DNA from: Devosia sp.
Lineage (GTDB): Bacteria; Pseudomonadota; Alphaproteobacteria; Rhizobiales; Devosiaceae
Direction of reading: 5' to 3'
DNA length: 64,000 bases
NCBI RefSeq assembly: GCF_028290625.1
Contig: NZ_JAQGJM010000024.1
Span: 1 to 64,000, forward strand
Shown: piece by piece, positions 36,044 through 43,370 of the stretch
Layout: every line of letters begins with the position of its first letter
Numbering within the stretch: the stretch's first letter is position 1
Notes under the pieces: model-generated
The model's database searches: none
Told to the model about the DNA's origin: nothing
The model's input: the letters and a program-made list of their open reading frames with translations, nothing else
Made by a program: the position numbers and the translations under genes

Positions 36044-36702
36044 AACTGGAACGCGGCTCGCTGATCGTGTCCTGCCAGGCGCGGGCGGACAATCCGCTGC
36101 ACGGGCCACAATTCATGGGCGCCATGGCGCTGGCGGCGCGCGATGGCGGGGCAAGAGCGATCCGCGCTAATGGGCCGGAAGACGTACGCGCCGTGAAGGC
36201 GGCGGGGCTGCCGGTGATCGGCATTCACAAGGTGTTTGCCGAGGATGTGCCGGTCTATATCACGCCGACCATCGCGGCAGCCGATGCGCTCGCCGAAGCT
36301 GGCGCGGACATCATTGCGCTCGATTGCACGCCGCGGCCACGCCATGGCGATACGCCACGGGCGATCATCGCGCATATCCGGGCCTTGGGGCTGGAGAGTT
36401 TCGCCGATATCTCGACGCTGGAGGAGGGCATGCTGGCCGCCGAACTGGGCGCGACGTACATATCCACCACGCTGTCCGGCTATACCGAATATACCGAGAC
36501 CAAGCCGGGCGGACCGGACCTTGAACTGATCCGGGCACTCTTCGCGCATATCTCGGTGCCGATCATCGCCGAGGGCCGGTTTAACACGCCAGAGGTGGCC
36601 CGGGCCGCCATCGACGCTGGGGCCTATGCGGTGGTGGTAGGCACCATGATCACCAATCCGCGCGAAATCACCAAGGGTTTCGCCCGGGCGGTGATGGGGT
36701 GA
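36040..36702 (+). CDS. nanE: N-acetylmannosamine-6-phosphate 2-epimerase (NanE)
   Basis: Converts ManNAc-6-P to GlcNAc-6-P in the cytoplasm. The 220-residue TIM-barrel protein reads LIVSCQARADNPLHGP at the N-terminus, then GVLP-like PVIGIHKV, ITPTIAAADALAEAGADIIALDCTPRPRH (about residues 68-96), the catalytic-region strand SFADISTLEEG, and AEGRFNTPEVARAAIDAGAYAVVVGTMITNP near the end. These match NanE throughout. There is no sialate lyase or transporter of the NanT type nearby, so the source of ManNAc-6-P is open; a broad amino-sugar kinase next door could make it. Confidence 0.92.
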   Translation: MKLERGSLIVSCQARADNPLHGPQFMGAMALAARDGGARAIRANGPEDVRAVKAAGLPVIGIHKVFAEDVPVYITPTIAAADALAEAGADIIALDCTPRPRHGDTPRAIIAHIRALGLESFADISTLEEGMLAAELGATYISTTLSGYTEYTETKPGGPDLELIRALFAHISVPIIAEGRFNTPEVARAAIDAGAYAVVVGTMITNPREITKGFARAVMG

Positions 36703-36716
36703 CCGGCTTTATTTGC

Positions 36717-36846
36717 TTCACCTCTCCCTCTGGGGGAGAGGTCGACCCCCTTGGGTCGGGTGAGGGGGTTCCCCCTGCACCGCACCAAGAAAAGGGCCCC
36801 TCACCCGTCGCTGCGCGCCGACCTCTCCCCCAAAGGGAGAGGTGAA
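36717..36846. repeat. Inverted-repeat element between nanE and the kinase gene, copy 3 (different subtype)
   Basis: TTCACCTCTCCC (36717-36728) and GGGAGAGGTGAA (36835-36846) are perfect 12-base inverted arms bounding the element. Local hairpins lie inside, such as CCTCTCCC (36721-36728)/GGGAGAGG (36734-36741). The right arm runs into the ribosome-binding site of the kinase gene at 36849. Confidence 0.8.
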
Positions 36847-36848
36847 GG

Positions 36849-37760
36849 ATGAGCGCGTATCTGGGCGTCGACATCGGCGGGACCGCATCGCGCTGGGTGC
36901 TGGTGGATGACAATGGCGAGGTCATCGCGCGTGGCAGTGCCGCCGGCGCGACGGGCCATGTGTTCAATCCGGCCGAGCGCGAACGCCTGTTGGCGACCCT
37001 CTCCACTATCGCTGAAGCTGCTCGTGAGTTTTCACCCGTCGCCGCCTGCCTGGGCATTACTGGACTGGGTGAAAGCGTGCACGACGCAGTACGCAACATG
37101 GTCACGGCGCTGTTCGGCATCGAGCCATCGGCCGTGCAGCTTGGCGACGATATGGAACTGGCATTCCGCGCCACCTTTGCGCCGGGCACCGGACATCTCA
37201 TCTCGGCGGGCACGGGATCGATCGGGCTGCACTTGAGCGCGGACGGCGAACTCATCCGCGTGGGCGGGCGTGGATTGTTGATCGACGATGCCGGCTCCGG
37301 CACCTGGATCGCGCTCAATGCGCTCGACCAGCTCTATCGACGGATCGACGAGACGGGCGGCCCGGCCGAGGCCGCCATTCTGGCCACCGAGCTTTATGCC
37401 GAAATGGGCGGTGTGGGCTGGGACAAGACCCGCAGCTTCGTCTACGGCAGTGACCGTGGCCGCATCGGCACCCTGGCGCAGGCCGTGGCCCGCGCGGCAA
37501 GCCAGGGCGACGCGATCGCCACCGACATTCTGGCGCGCGCAGCTATCGAGCTGGCGCGCCTGGCTACCGCCTTGATCGCACGAACCGGTCCCCTGCCCGT
37601 CGCCTTCATCGGTGGTATCACTACGCTACATCCCAGCATCAAGCCTGCCCTCCTAGCAGCCCTCCCCCATGCCGTGGTCAGCTTTCCTCAAATCGACGCC
37701 GCAGCCCACGCCGCCCAATGGGCGCGGCAAATTCAGCAAGCAAACGAGACGACCTCATGA
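36849..37760 (+). CDS. BadF/BadG-family N-acetylhexosamine kinase (MurK/NagK-like)
   Basis: ATP-dependent sugar kinase of the BadF/BadG/BcrA/BcrD ATPase family, 303 residues. Motifs are YLGVDIGGTASRWVLVDD (phosphate-1, about 4-21), GITGLGESVHDAV, GDDMELAFRATF, GTGHLISAGTGSIGLHL (phosphate-2) and GGRGLLIDDAGSGTWIALNAL. MurK of Clostridium acetobutylicum, which phosphorylates MurNAc and GlcNAc, belongs to this family. The 4-base overlap with murQ strongly suggests this protein makes MurNAc-6-P, with GlcNAc or ManNAc as possible extra substrates. Its Shine-Dalgarno sequence comes from the repeat element upstream. Confidence 0.85.
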   Translation: MSAYLGVDIGGTASRWVLVDDNGEVIARGSAAGATGHVFNPAERERLLATLSTIAEAAREFSPVAACLGITGLGESVHDAVRNMVTALFGIEPSAVQLGDDMELAFRATFAPGTGHLISAGTGSIGLHLSADGELIRVGGRGLLIDDAGSGTWIALNALDQLYRRIDETGGPAEAAILATELYAEMGGVGWDKTRSFVYGSDRGRIGTLAQAVARAASQGDAIATDILARAAIELARLATALIARTGPLPVAFIGGITTLHPSIKPALLAALPHAVVSFPQIDAAAHAAQWARQIQQANETTS

Positions 37761-38638
37761 GCACCACCGAATCCGCCTCACTCCGCTATGCCACGCTGGA
37801 AGACTGGTCGAGCAGCGACCTCGTGGCCGGGATTCTTGAGGGCCAATACGCCGCCATCGCCGCAGTGCAAGCCGCGAGCGCCCCAATCGCCGAGGCGATC
37901 GATCGCGGTGCCGAGCGGCTGGCACGCGGTGGACGACTGATCTATCTGGGTGCCGGCACCTCTGGCCGGATAGCCACACAGGACGCCGCCGAATTGCCGC
38001 CGACGTTCAACTGGCCATACGAGCGCGCCATCACCCTGATGGCCGGTGGCAGGGACGCGGTGTTCCATGCGGCCGAAGGCGCGGAAGACAGCGAGCAGCT
38101 CGCGATCGACGCACTGGATGGCATCAGCGTTTCCGAGAATGACGTCGTCATCGGCCTCGCCGCCAGCGGGCGCACACCGTACGCCATCGGCGGCCTGATC
38201 CATGCCCGGGCCAAGGGAGCTCTGACAATCGGCATTTTCAACAATCGGGGCGGGCGGTTGGGCGAAGTCGCTGATATTTCGATTCTGATCGAAACCGGGA
38301 TCGAAGTGCTGTCCGGCTCGACCCGGATGAAGGCCGGCACGGCGCAAAAAGCCGCGCTCAACTGCATCTCGACCGGGGTTATGATCCGGCTGGGCTTCGT
38401 CTATCGCGGCTTGATGGTGGAGATGCGCCCCACCAACGTCAAACTGCAGGACCGCGCGGTCAAGATGGTGGCGACCCTCGCCGACGCCGAATACGAGGTG
38501 GCCAAGGGCGCGCTGGACACTGCCGGGGGCAGCATCAAGCTGGCCACGACCATGCTGATATTGGGGCTGGACCGCGACGCCGCGCAGCAACGACTGAGCG
38601 CGGCGGGCGGAAACTTGCGCACCGCACTACGCGGCTGA
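37757..38638 (+). CDS. murQ: N-acetylmuramic acid 6-phosphate etherase (MurQ)
   Basis: Cleaves the D-lactyl ether of MurNAc-6-P to GlcNAc-6-P and D-lactate. The 293-residue SIS-domain protein carries IYLGAGTSGRIATQDAAELPPTFNW (about 61-85), the phosphosugar-binding loop, then GRDAVFHAAEGAEDSE with the catalytic Glu region, VIGLAASGRTPYAIGGL and STRMKAGTAQKAALNCIST. All are MurQ hallmarks. It is coupled to the kinase gene and ends the operon. nagA and nagB, needed for GlcNAc-6-P, are not in this window. Confidence 0.95.
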   Translation: MSTTESASLRYATLEDWSSSDLVAGILEGQYAAIAAVQAASAPIAEAIDRGAERLARGGRLIYLGAGTSGRIATQDAAELPPTFNWPYERAITLMAGGRDAVFHAAEGAEDSEQLAIDALDGISVSENDVVIGLAASGRTPYAIGGLIHARAKGALTIGIFNNRGGRLGEVADISILIETGIEVLSGSTRMKAGTAQKAALNCISTGVMIRLGFVYRGLMVEMRPTNVKLQDRAVKMVATLADAEYEVAKGALDTAGGSIKLATTMLILGLDRDAAQQRLSAAGGNLRTALRG

Positions 38639-38642
38639 ACGG

Positions 38643-39878
38643 CTATCCGAACCGGCTGACGCTGTAGGGTGCCGGATCGATGAAGGGAGCCTGGCCGGTC
38701 ATCATTTCGGCCAGGAGCCGCCCGGTGGCGGGGCCCAGTGTCAGGCCGTGATGGGCGTGGCCGAGCGCTAGCCAAAGTCCCTCGCGGCCTTCTGGACCGA
38801 TAACCGGTTTCATATCGGGCGTGCAAGGACGCGCGCCCATCCAAGGGCTTGGATCGAGACGCTCACCCAAAGGATAAGATGCGGCGGCGATTTTCTCGGC
38901 AACATCGAGCTGCGCCGGATTGGGCGGCGCGTCGAGCAAGGCAAATTCCGCCCCCGTGGTCAGGCGCAGGCCGTGGTTCATCGGCGCGATGAGGAAACCC
39001 GCGTCGTCGTAGATCGGCATGGAAATGGTGGCATTGCCACGGGGGGCATAATGCATGTGATAGCCGCGCTTGACGCCGAGCGGCAACCGGCGGCCGAGCT
39101 TGCGCAGCATTTTGTCCGACCAAGGCCCCAAGGCAATGACGGCCTCCTTGGCGGTGACCGCGCCGTTGGTGGCATCGACCTCCCAACCGCCAGCCACGTT
39201 GCGCAGCGTCATTGCGTCGCCGGTGACGAATTGGCCGCCCAGCTTTTGGAACAGGCGCAGATAGGCCTGCGTCAGCGCCAACGGATCGCGCACGCTCCAG
39301 GGCTGCGTCCAATGGATACCGCCGGCAAGCTCGGCGGTGACCCCGGGCTCTCGTTGCCTCAGGGCATCGGCGTCGAGTGCTTCATGCTCCAGCCCGAACC
39401 GCTCGAACGCCTCGGCCTGTTCGCGCGCGGCCCGATAATTGGCTTCGCCGCGATAGGCCTGCATCCAGCCGGCCTTGCCGATGAGATCGCTGGCGCCTGC
39501 CTCTTCGATTAGCGGGGCGTGTTCGCTAACCGCGTGGGCGATGAACTTGGAATAGTCCTCGACAATGGCGCGATACGACGACGCGCGCGATGACCACCAA
39601 TATTGTACCAGGAACCGCGAGATCGCTGGCAGCGCGCGCCACTGGAACCGCATGCTCGTGCTTTGGTTGCGCGCATACTTGAGCAGCGTCGCCATATCCT
39701 GGGGAAACAGATGCGGCGCCACGCCCTCGCGCTGGATCAGCCCGGCATTGCCGAATGAGGTCCCCTCGCCCGCGCCCTGCCGATCGACCAGCACCACTGA
39801 GCGACCGCGCTTGACCAGATGGATGGCAACGCTGACGCCAACAATCCCGGCCCCAAGCACAACGACATCCGTCTTCAT
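38643..39878 (-). CDS. dadA: D-amino-acid dehydrogenase, DadA-type FAD oxidoreductase
   Basis: Flavoprotein that oxidises D-amino acids (D-Ala in the best-known case) to keto acids, passing electrons to the respiratory chain. It has 411 residues from the ATG at 39878; a TTG at 39884 is also possible. The Rossmann motif VVVLGAGIVGVSVAIHLVKRGRSVVLVDRQ (about 4-33) is followed by GEGTSFGNAGLIQREGVAPHLFP, and the C-terminal LALGHAHHGLTLGPATGRLLAEMMTG is typical of DadA. It converges on murQ with only 4 bases between the stops. D-Ala and D-Glu come from peptidoglycan stem peptides, so the neighbourhood fits. Confidence 0.85.
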   Translation of the reverse strand: MKTDVVVLGAGIVGVSVAIHLVKRGRSVVLVDRQGAGEGTSFGNAGLIQREGVAPHLFPQDMATLLKYARNQSTSMRFQWRALPAISRFLVQYWWSSRASSYRAIVEDYSKFIAHAVSEHAPLIEEAGASDLIGKAGWMQAYRGEANYRAAREQAEAFERFGLEHEALDADALRQREPGVTAELAGGIHWTQPWSVRDPLALTQAYLRLFQKLGGQFVTGDAMTLRNVAGGWEVDATNGAVTAKEAVIALGPWSDKMLRKLGRRLPLGVKRGYHMHYAPRGNATISMPIYDDAGFLIAPMNHGLRLTTGAEFALLDAPPNPAQLDVAEKIAAASYPLGERLDPSPWMGARPCTPDMKPVIGPEGREGLWLALGHAHHGLTLGPATGRLLAEMMTGQAPFIDPAPYSVSRFG

Positions 39879-39990
39879 TTGCAAAACCTATGCGGTAGAA
39901 TCAACTCAGCCCATGCATCGACAATTTGCAGCGGCTGGCAACCGGGCTCCGGTACAATTCGCTGTCAGCGGACCGGTTTGCTGAGATTGC

Positions 39991-40644
39991 TCAGGCGGCG
40001 AAAGTGCGGTGGGTGGAGGCGCGGAAGTGGGCTTCGATCGCCGCGACGGCACCCTCCACGTCCCTCGTCTCAAGGCACTTGATCACCTCAAGATGCTCGT
40101 CGATGGTCTTGAGCAGGGCGCTGCGGAAACCTGGGCGGCGATGCACCTGCTGGGCCATGCGGATATTCTCCTGCACGCGATCGTGGGTGTCGAGAATGGC
40201 GCGGTTGCCCAGGGCTTCGACAATCTCGCGGTGCATGCGCATGTCCAGCCGCGTAAAGCGGATAAGCGAGTCCTCGAAGGGTCCGCCTTCGCTCAGGTTG
40301 AGGCGGGCCTCCTCGTGGCTTTCGCGCATATTGGCCAGCCATTCCTCGGTGACGGTGTCGCCGAAGCTGCGCAGCGCGAACACCTCGATCATGATGCGGA
40401 ACTGGTAGTTCTCGCGAATGAACGCGACTTCGGGATAGACGATTCGAATTCCCGTGCGCGGCTTAATCTCGACCAGCCCGAATTCCTCGAGCAGCACTAG
40501 CGTTTCGCGCAGCGGCGACAGCGATAGTCCGAGCAGGTCGCACAACTCGTTCTGCGTGACGACCATGCCCGCTTGGAGCGTGCCGGCCTGCATGGCCTTC
40601 CGGAATCGGCGGTATCCATCATTGTCTTGGCGGGCGTCGGACAT
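39991..40644 (-). CDS. GntR-family regulator, FCD (FadR) subgroup
   Basis: A 217-residue regulator, started at the ATG at 40644 with AGGTGAAA upstream; a longer frame to 40797 lacks signals. The winged helix spans about residues 10-75 (GMVVTQNELCDLLGLSLSPLRETLVLLEEFGLVEIKPRTGIRI). The helical FCD effector domain follows, with candidate metal ligands in RLDMRMHREIV and the two later His (DEHLEVI, EAHFRAS). It is divergent from the importer operon at 40896 across a long palindrome and is its probable regulator. It could also co-regulate dadA, 112 bases downstream. Confidence 0.88.
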   Translation of the reverse strand: MSDARQDNDGYRRFRKAMQAGTLQAGMVVTQNELCDLLGLSLSPLRETLVLLEEFGLVEIKPRTGIRIVYPEVAFIRENYQFRIMIEVFALRSFGDTVTEEWLANMRESHEEARLNLSEGGPFEDSLIRFTRLDMRMHREIVEALGNRAILDTHDRVQENIRMAQQVHRRPGFRSALLKTIDEHLEVIKCLETRDVEGAVAAIEAHFRASTHRTFAA

Positions 40645-40811
40645 TTTCACCTGTGAAGCGATATCGTGGTTTTCCACGGCTGGTATATCCATTAGCAGTT
40701 TAGAAATCTCATAAAAACCGAGGCATACAATCGAATTTGGACGCCTTACGAGCGTTTCGAGGCGATCCATCGCCCTCCTGTCCAGGCAATTATCCACAGG
40801 CCCGCTTGACC

Positions 40812-40842
40812 TGAGATATTATTAGGCCCCAATAATATCTCA
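40812..40842. promoter_or_regulatory. Perfect 12-bp inverted repeat, candidate operator
   Basis: TGAGATATTATT (40812-40823) and AATAATATCTCA (40831-40842) are perfect inverted arms around AGGCCCC. The A/T-rich arms stand out against the local GC and overlap the zone where the promoter of the rightward operon should lie. The right arm ends next to the ribosome-binding site AAGGGAGAA (40842-40850). It is a likely GntR operator, or a stem that hides the site in the mRNA. Confidence 0.7.
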
Positions 40843-40856
40843 AGGGAGAAAAGCCG

Positions 40857-40895
40857 ATGCAATCGATAGCCCGCTGTGCGGTCCGGGGCCTCTAG
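40857..40895 (+). CDS. Possible 12-residue leader peptide
   Basis: An ATG at 40857, 6 bases after the strong Shine-Dalgarno AAGGGAGAA, opens a 12-codon frame (MQSIARCAVRGL). It ends in TAG at 40893-40895, immediately followed by the ATG of the ATPase gene in the same frame. The ATPase gene has no good ribosome-binding site of its own, so ribosomes may reinitiate. A read-through product would be an N-terminally extended ATPase. Confidence 0.4.
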   Translation: MQSIARCAVRGL

Positions 40896-42011
40896 ATGGC
40901 CGCCGTCGAACTCAACAATGTCAGCAAGTCGTTCGGCCCGGTCAGCGTCATAGAGGGCGTCGACTTGACCATCGAGAAGGGCGAGTTCGTGGTGTTTGTC
41001 GGCGCCTCGGGCTCTGGCAAGTCGACGCTGCTGCGCATGATCGCCGGCCTCGAAACGGTCAGCGGCGGCGACATTCGGATCGATGGCAAGGACGTCACGT
41101 TCGATGAGCCGTCGGACCGCGGCATCGCCATGGTGTTCCAGTCCTACGCGCTTTATCCGCATATGAATGTCTACGACAACATCGCCTTCAACCTGAAGCT
41201 GGCGCGGGTTGGACGCGAGGAAATCGACAAGCGGGTCAAGGAGGCCGCCCGCATCTTGCGGCTCGAGCCATTGCTGGGCCGGTCCCCGGCGCAACTCTCC
41301 GGCGGACAGCGCCAGCGCGTCGCCATTGGCCGCGCCATCGTGCGCAATCCAAAAGTGTTCCTGTTCGATGAGCCGCTGTCGAACCTGGATGCCTCGCTGC
41401 GGGTGCAGATGCGGCTCGAAATCGAGCGACTGCACCGCGAACTGGGCACCACCATGATCTATGTCACCCATGACCAGGTCGAAGCCATGACGCTGGCCGA
41501 CCGGATCGTGGCGCTCGACAACGGCCGCATCCAGCAGGTCGGGCCCCCGCTCGAACTCTATGCCAGGCCAAACAACCTGTTCGTCGCCGGTTTCATAGGC
41601 TCGCCCAAGATGAACCTGATGGCCGGCAAGGTAGTGGAGAAGACGGTCGGCCAGGCGGTCGTGGAACTCGTCGCAAATGCCGCACCCCGGCTCGAACTTG
41701 CCCTGCCCGACGCCACCGTCGGCGATGCGCTGACGCTTGGCGTACGACCCGAAATGCTGACGATCATCGCTGGGGATGCAACCGTTCCAAGCGGCATGAC
41801 CGCGCTGCCGGCCAGGGTCGAGTCCATCGAACGGCTCGGCAATATCACCTTTGCCTATCTCGATGCAGGCACATCCGAGCTGCTCACCATCCAGGTGATG
41901 GGGCACTCCGATCTTGAGCCCGGACATGCGGTTCGCGTCGGGATCAGGGCGCAGGATGTGCACGTTTTCAACGCCGCCGGCGCAGTCATGACGTCGGCAA
42001 TACAGCGATAA
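40896..42011 (+). CDS. ABC transporter ATP-binding protein, MalK/UgpC type
   Basis: A 371-residue ATPase beginning MAAVELNNVSKSFG, the normal MalK-type start. Walker A GASGSGKST (about 37-45), Q-loop VFQSYALYPHMNVYDNI, signature LSGGQRQRVAIGRAI, Walker B VFLFDEPLSNLD and the switch YVTHDQVEAMTL are complete. A TOBE/OB-type domain fills the C-terminal third (about residues 235-371). It is first in a ten-gene rightward run and depends on the leader frame just upstream for a ribosome-binding site. Confidence 0.94.
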   Translation: MAAVELNNVSKSFGPVSVIEGVDLTIEKGEFVVFVGASGSGKSTLLRMIAGLETVSGGDIRIDGKDVTFDEPSDRGIAMVFQSYALYPHMNVYDNIAFNLKLARVGREEIDKRVKEAARILRLEPLLGRSPAQLSGGQRQRVAIGRAIVRNPKVFLFDEPLSNLDASLRVQMRLEIERLHRELGTTMIYVTHDQVEAMTLADRIVALDNGRIQQVGPPLELYARPNNLFVAGFIGSPKMNLMAGKVVEKTVGQAVVELVANAAPRLELALPDATVGDALTLGVRPEMLTIIAGDATVPSGMTALPARVESIERLGNITFAYLDAGTSELLTIQVMGHSDLEPGHAVRVGIRAQDVHVFNAAGAVMTSAIQR

Positions 42012-42044
42012 CCGGCAAAGTCCGGACATGAGGAGGAGAGACTG

Positions 42045-43310
42045 ATGCGTAGCTTTAAGGCCGCCGCACTTGTGGGCGGTATGATTCTGGGGGCGACGGC
42101 GGGCGTCGCGACCGCGCAGGATGCGGTGACGCTCAATGTCTGGTCGGACACGCCGCGCCTGACGATGTTCGATCTCTATGACAAGACGCACGACGGCGTT
42201 ACGCTCAACGTCACCACCGTGGCGCCAGCGGACCTCATCGCCAAGATCCAGCTCGCGCTGCAAGCCAAGAGCGAAATCCCCGACGTGATCTTCATGTCCG
42301 ATATCGGCTACACCGCCCAGCTCTCGACCCGGCGCTCCAACTATCTGATGGACCTGACCGATCAGGTGCCGCAGGCGCTGCAGGACGAGTTCTACCCCAA
42401 TGGCAATTCGCCCTGCCACGTCAACGGCAAGTTGCTCTGCCTGCGCAACGATCTCGCCCATATGATCGTCTGGTACGACAAGGATGCCATGGCCGCGCTG
42501 GGCCAGCCCGTTCCCACCACCTGGGAAGAGTTCCAGAAACTCGGCGAAGCGCTTGGCCCCAAGGGCTATGTGCTGGGCAGCGCCGTCGAGAGCTTCCCGC
42601 TCTATAGCTACCTGGTCTCCGATGGCTGCGATCTGGTCATGCCGGTCGAGGGCAAGGAAGACACCGTCAAGATCGACCTGACCACCGAGGCCTGCCTCAA
42701 GCCGGCGCGCATGGTCGACACCATGATCGCCAATGGCAGCCTGTCCAAGGTCGGCACCTTCGAGCCCGATTTCGTCAACCTCGCCAAGACCGGCAAGGTG
42801 CCGCTGATGGTCGGGCCGACCTGGTTCGGCGAATATGTGATCAAGCCGACCTATGAATGGCCCGCCGGCAAGCTGGTCGCGGCATTGCCCCTCAAGTGGG
42901 ACGACCAGAGCCAGCCCCTGACCTGGAGCTGGGGCGGCGGCACCTATGGGGGCTGGAAGGATACGGCCCATCCCGCCGAAGTCGTCGACCTCATCACCTG
43001 GATGGCCACCGACGTCGCCAACCAGACCGAAGCGGTGACCCTGCCCGCCCATCGCCCCTCCGCCGAGGCCTGGGGCGCCCGGCTCAAGGCCGACTCCTAC
43101 TATGCCAGCCCCGACGTGTTCGACGTCGAGGTGGCCGCGGCCGCGTTCAGCCATCCCGGCTACACCAGCCTGCGCTTCGTGGTCTCCGACGCCATCGCCA
43201 AGGTGGTGGTGCAGGGTCTGAGCAGCGGAGGCACGGTGGAGGGCGCCCTGCCCGCGCTGCAGGCCGAGCTGATCAATCTCGCCAAGCTCAACGGCTACAC
43301 CTTCGAGTAA
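42045..43310 (+). CDS. ABC transporter substrate-binding protein, family 1
   Basis: Periplasmic sugar-type receptor, 421 residues. AGGAGGAG precedes the ATG. The signal peptide is cleaved after TATAQ-like GVATA-Q. The mature chain starts DAVTLNVWSDTPR, and PDVIFMSDIGYTAQLS, MIVWYDKDAMAALGQPVPTTWEEFQ and GPTWFGEYVIKP are family-1 segments. It is followed by a stem-loop and the permeases. The ligand is unknown; the enolase-superfamily gene downstream suggests a sugar or sugar acid. Confidence 0.9.
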   Translation: MRSFKAAALVGGMILGATAGVATAQDAVTLNVWSDTPRLTMFDLYDKTHDGVTLNVTTVAPADLIAKIQLALQAKSEIPDVIFMSDIGYTAQLSTRRSNYLMDLTDQVPQALQDEFYPNGNSPCHVNGKLLCLRNDLAHMIVWYDKDAMAALGQPVPTTWEEFQKLGEALGPKGYVLGSAVESFPLYSYLVSDGCDLVMPVEGKEDTVKIDLTTEACLKPARMVDTMIANGSLSKVGTFEPDFVNLAKTGKVPLMVGPTWFGEYVIKPTYEWPAGKLVAALPLKWDDQSQPLTWSWGGGTYGGWKDTAHPAEVVDLITWMATDVANQTEAVTLPAHRPSAEAWGARLKADSYYASPDVFDVEVAAAAFSHPGYTSLRFVVSDAIAKVVVQGLSSGGTVEGALPALQAELINLAKLNGYTFE

Positions 43311-43323
43311 GCCAATCCATCGG

Positions 43324-43348
43324 CCGGGTGCGCCTCTGGCGCGTCCGG
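43324..43348 (+). promoter_or_regulatory. Intercistronic stem-loop after the binding-protein gene
   Basis: CCGGGTGCGCC (43324-43334) pairs with GGCGCGTCCGG (43338-43348) through eleven pairs, two of them G-U, around a TCT loop. There is no T tract. Confidence 0.65.
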
Positions 43349-43370
43349 TCGCAACGGCAGCAGGGTATCC

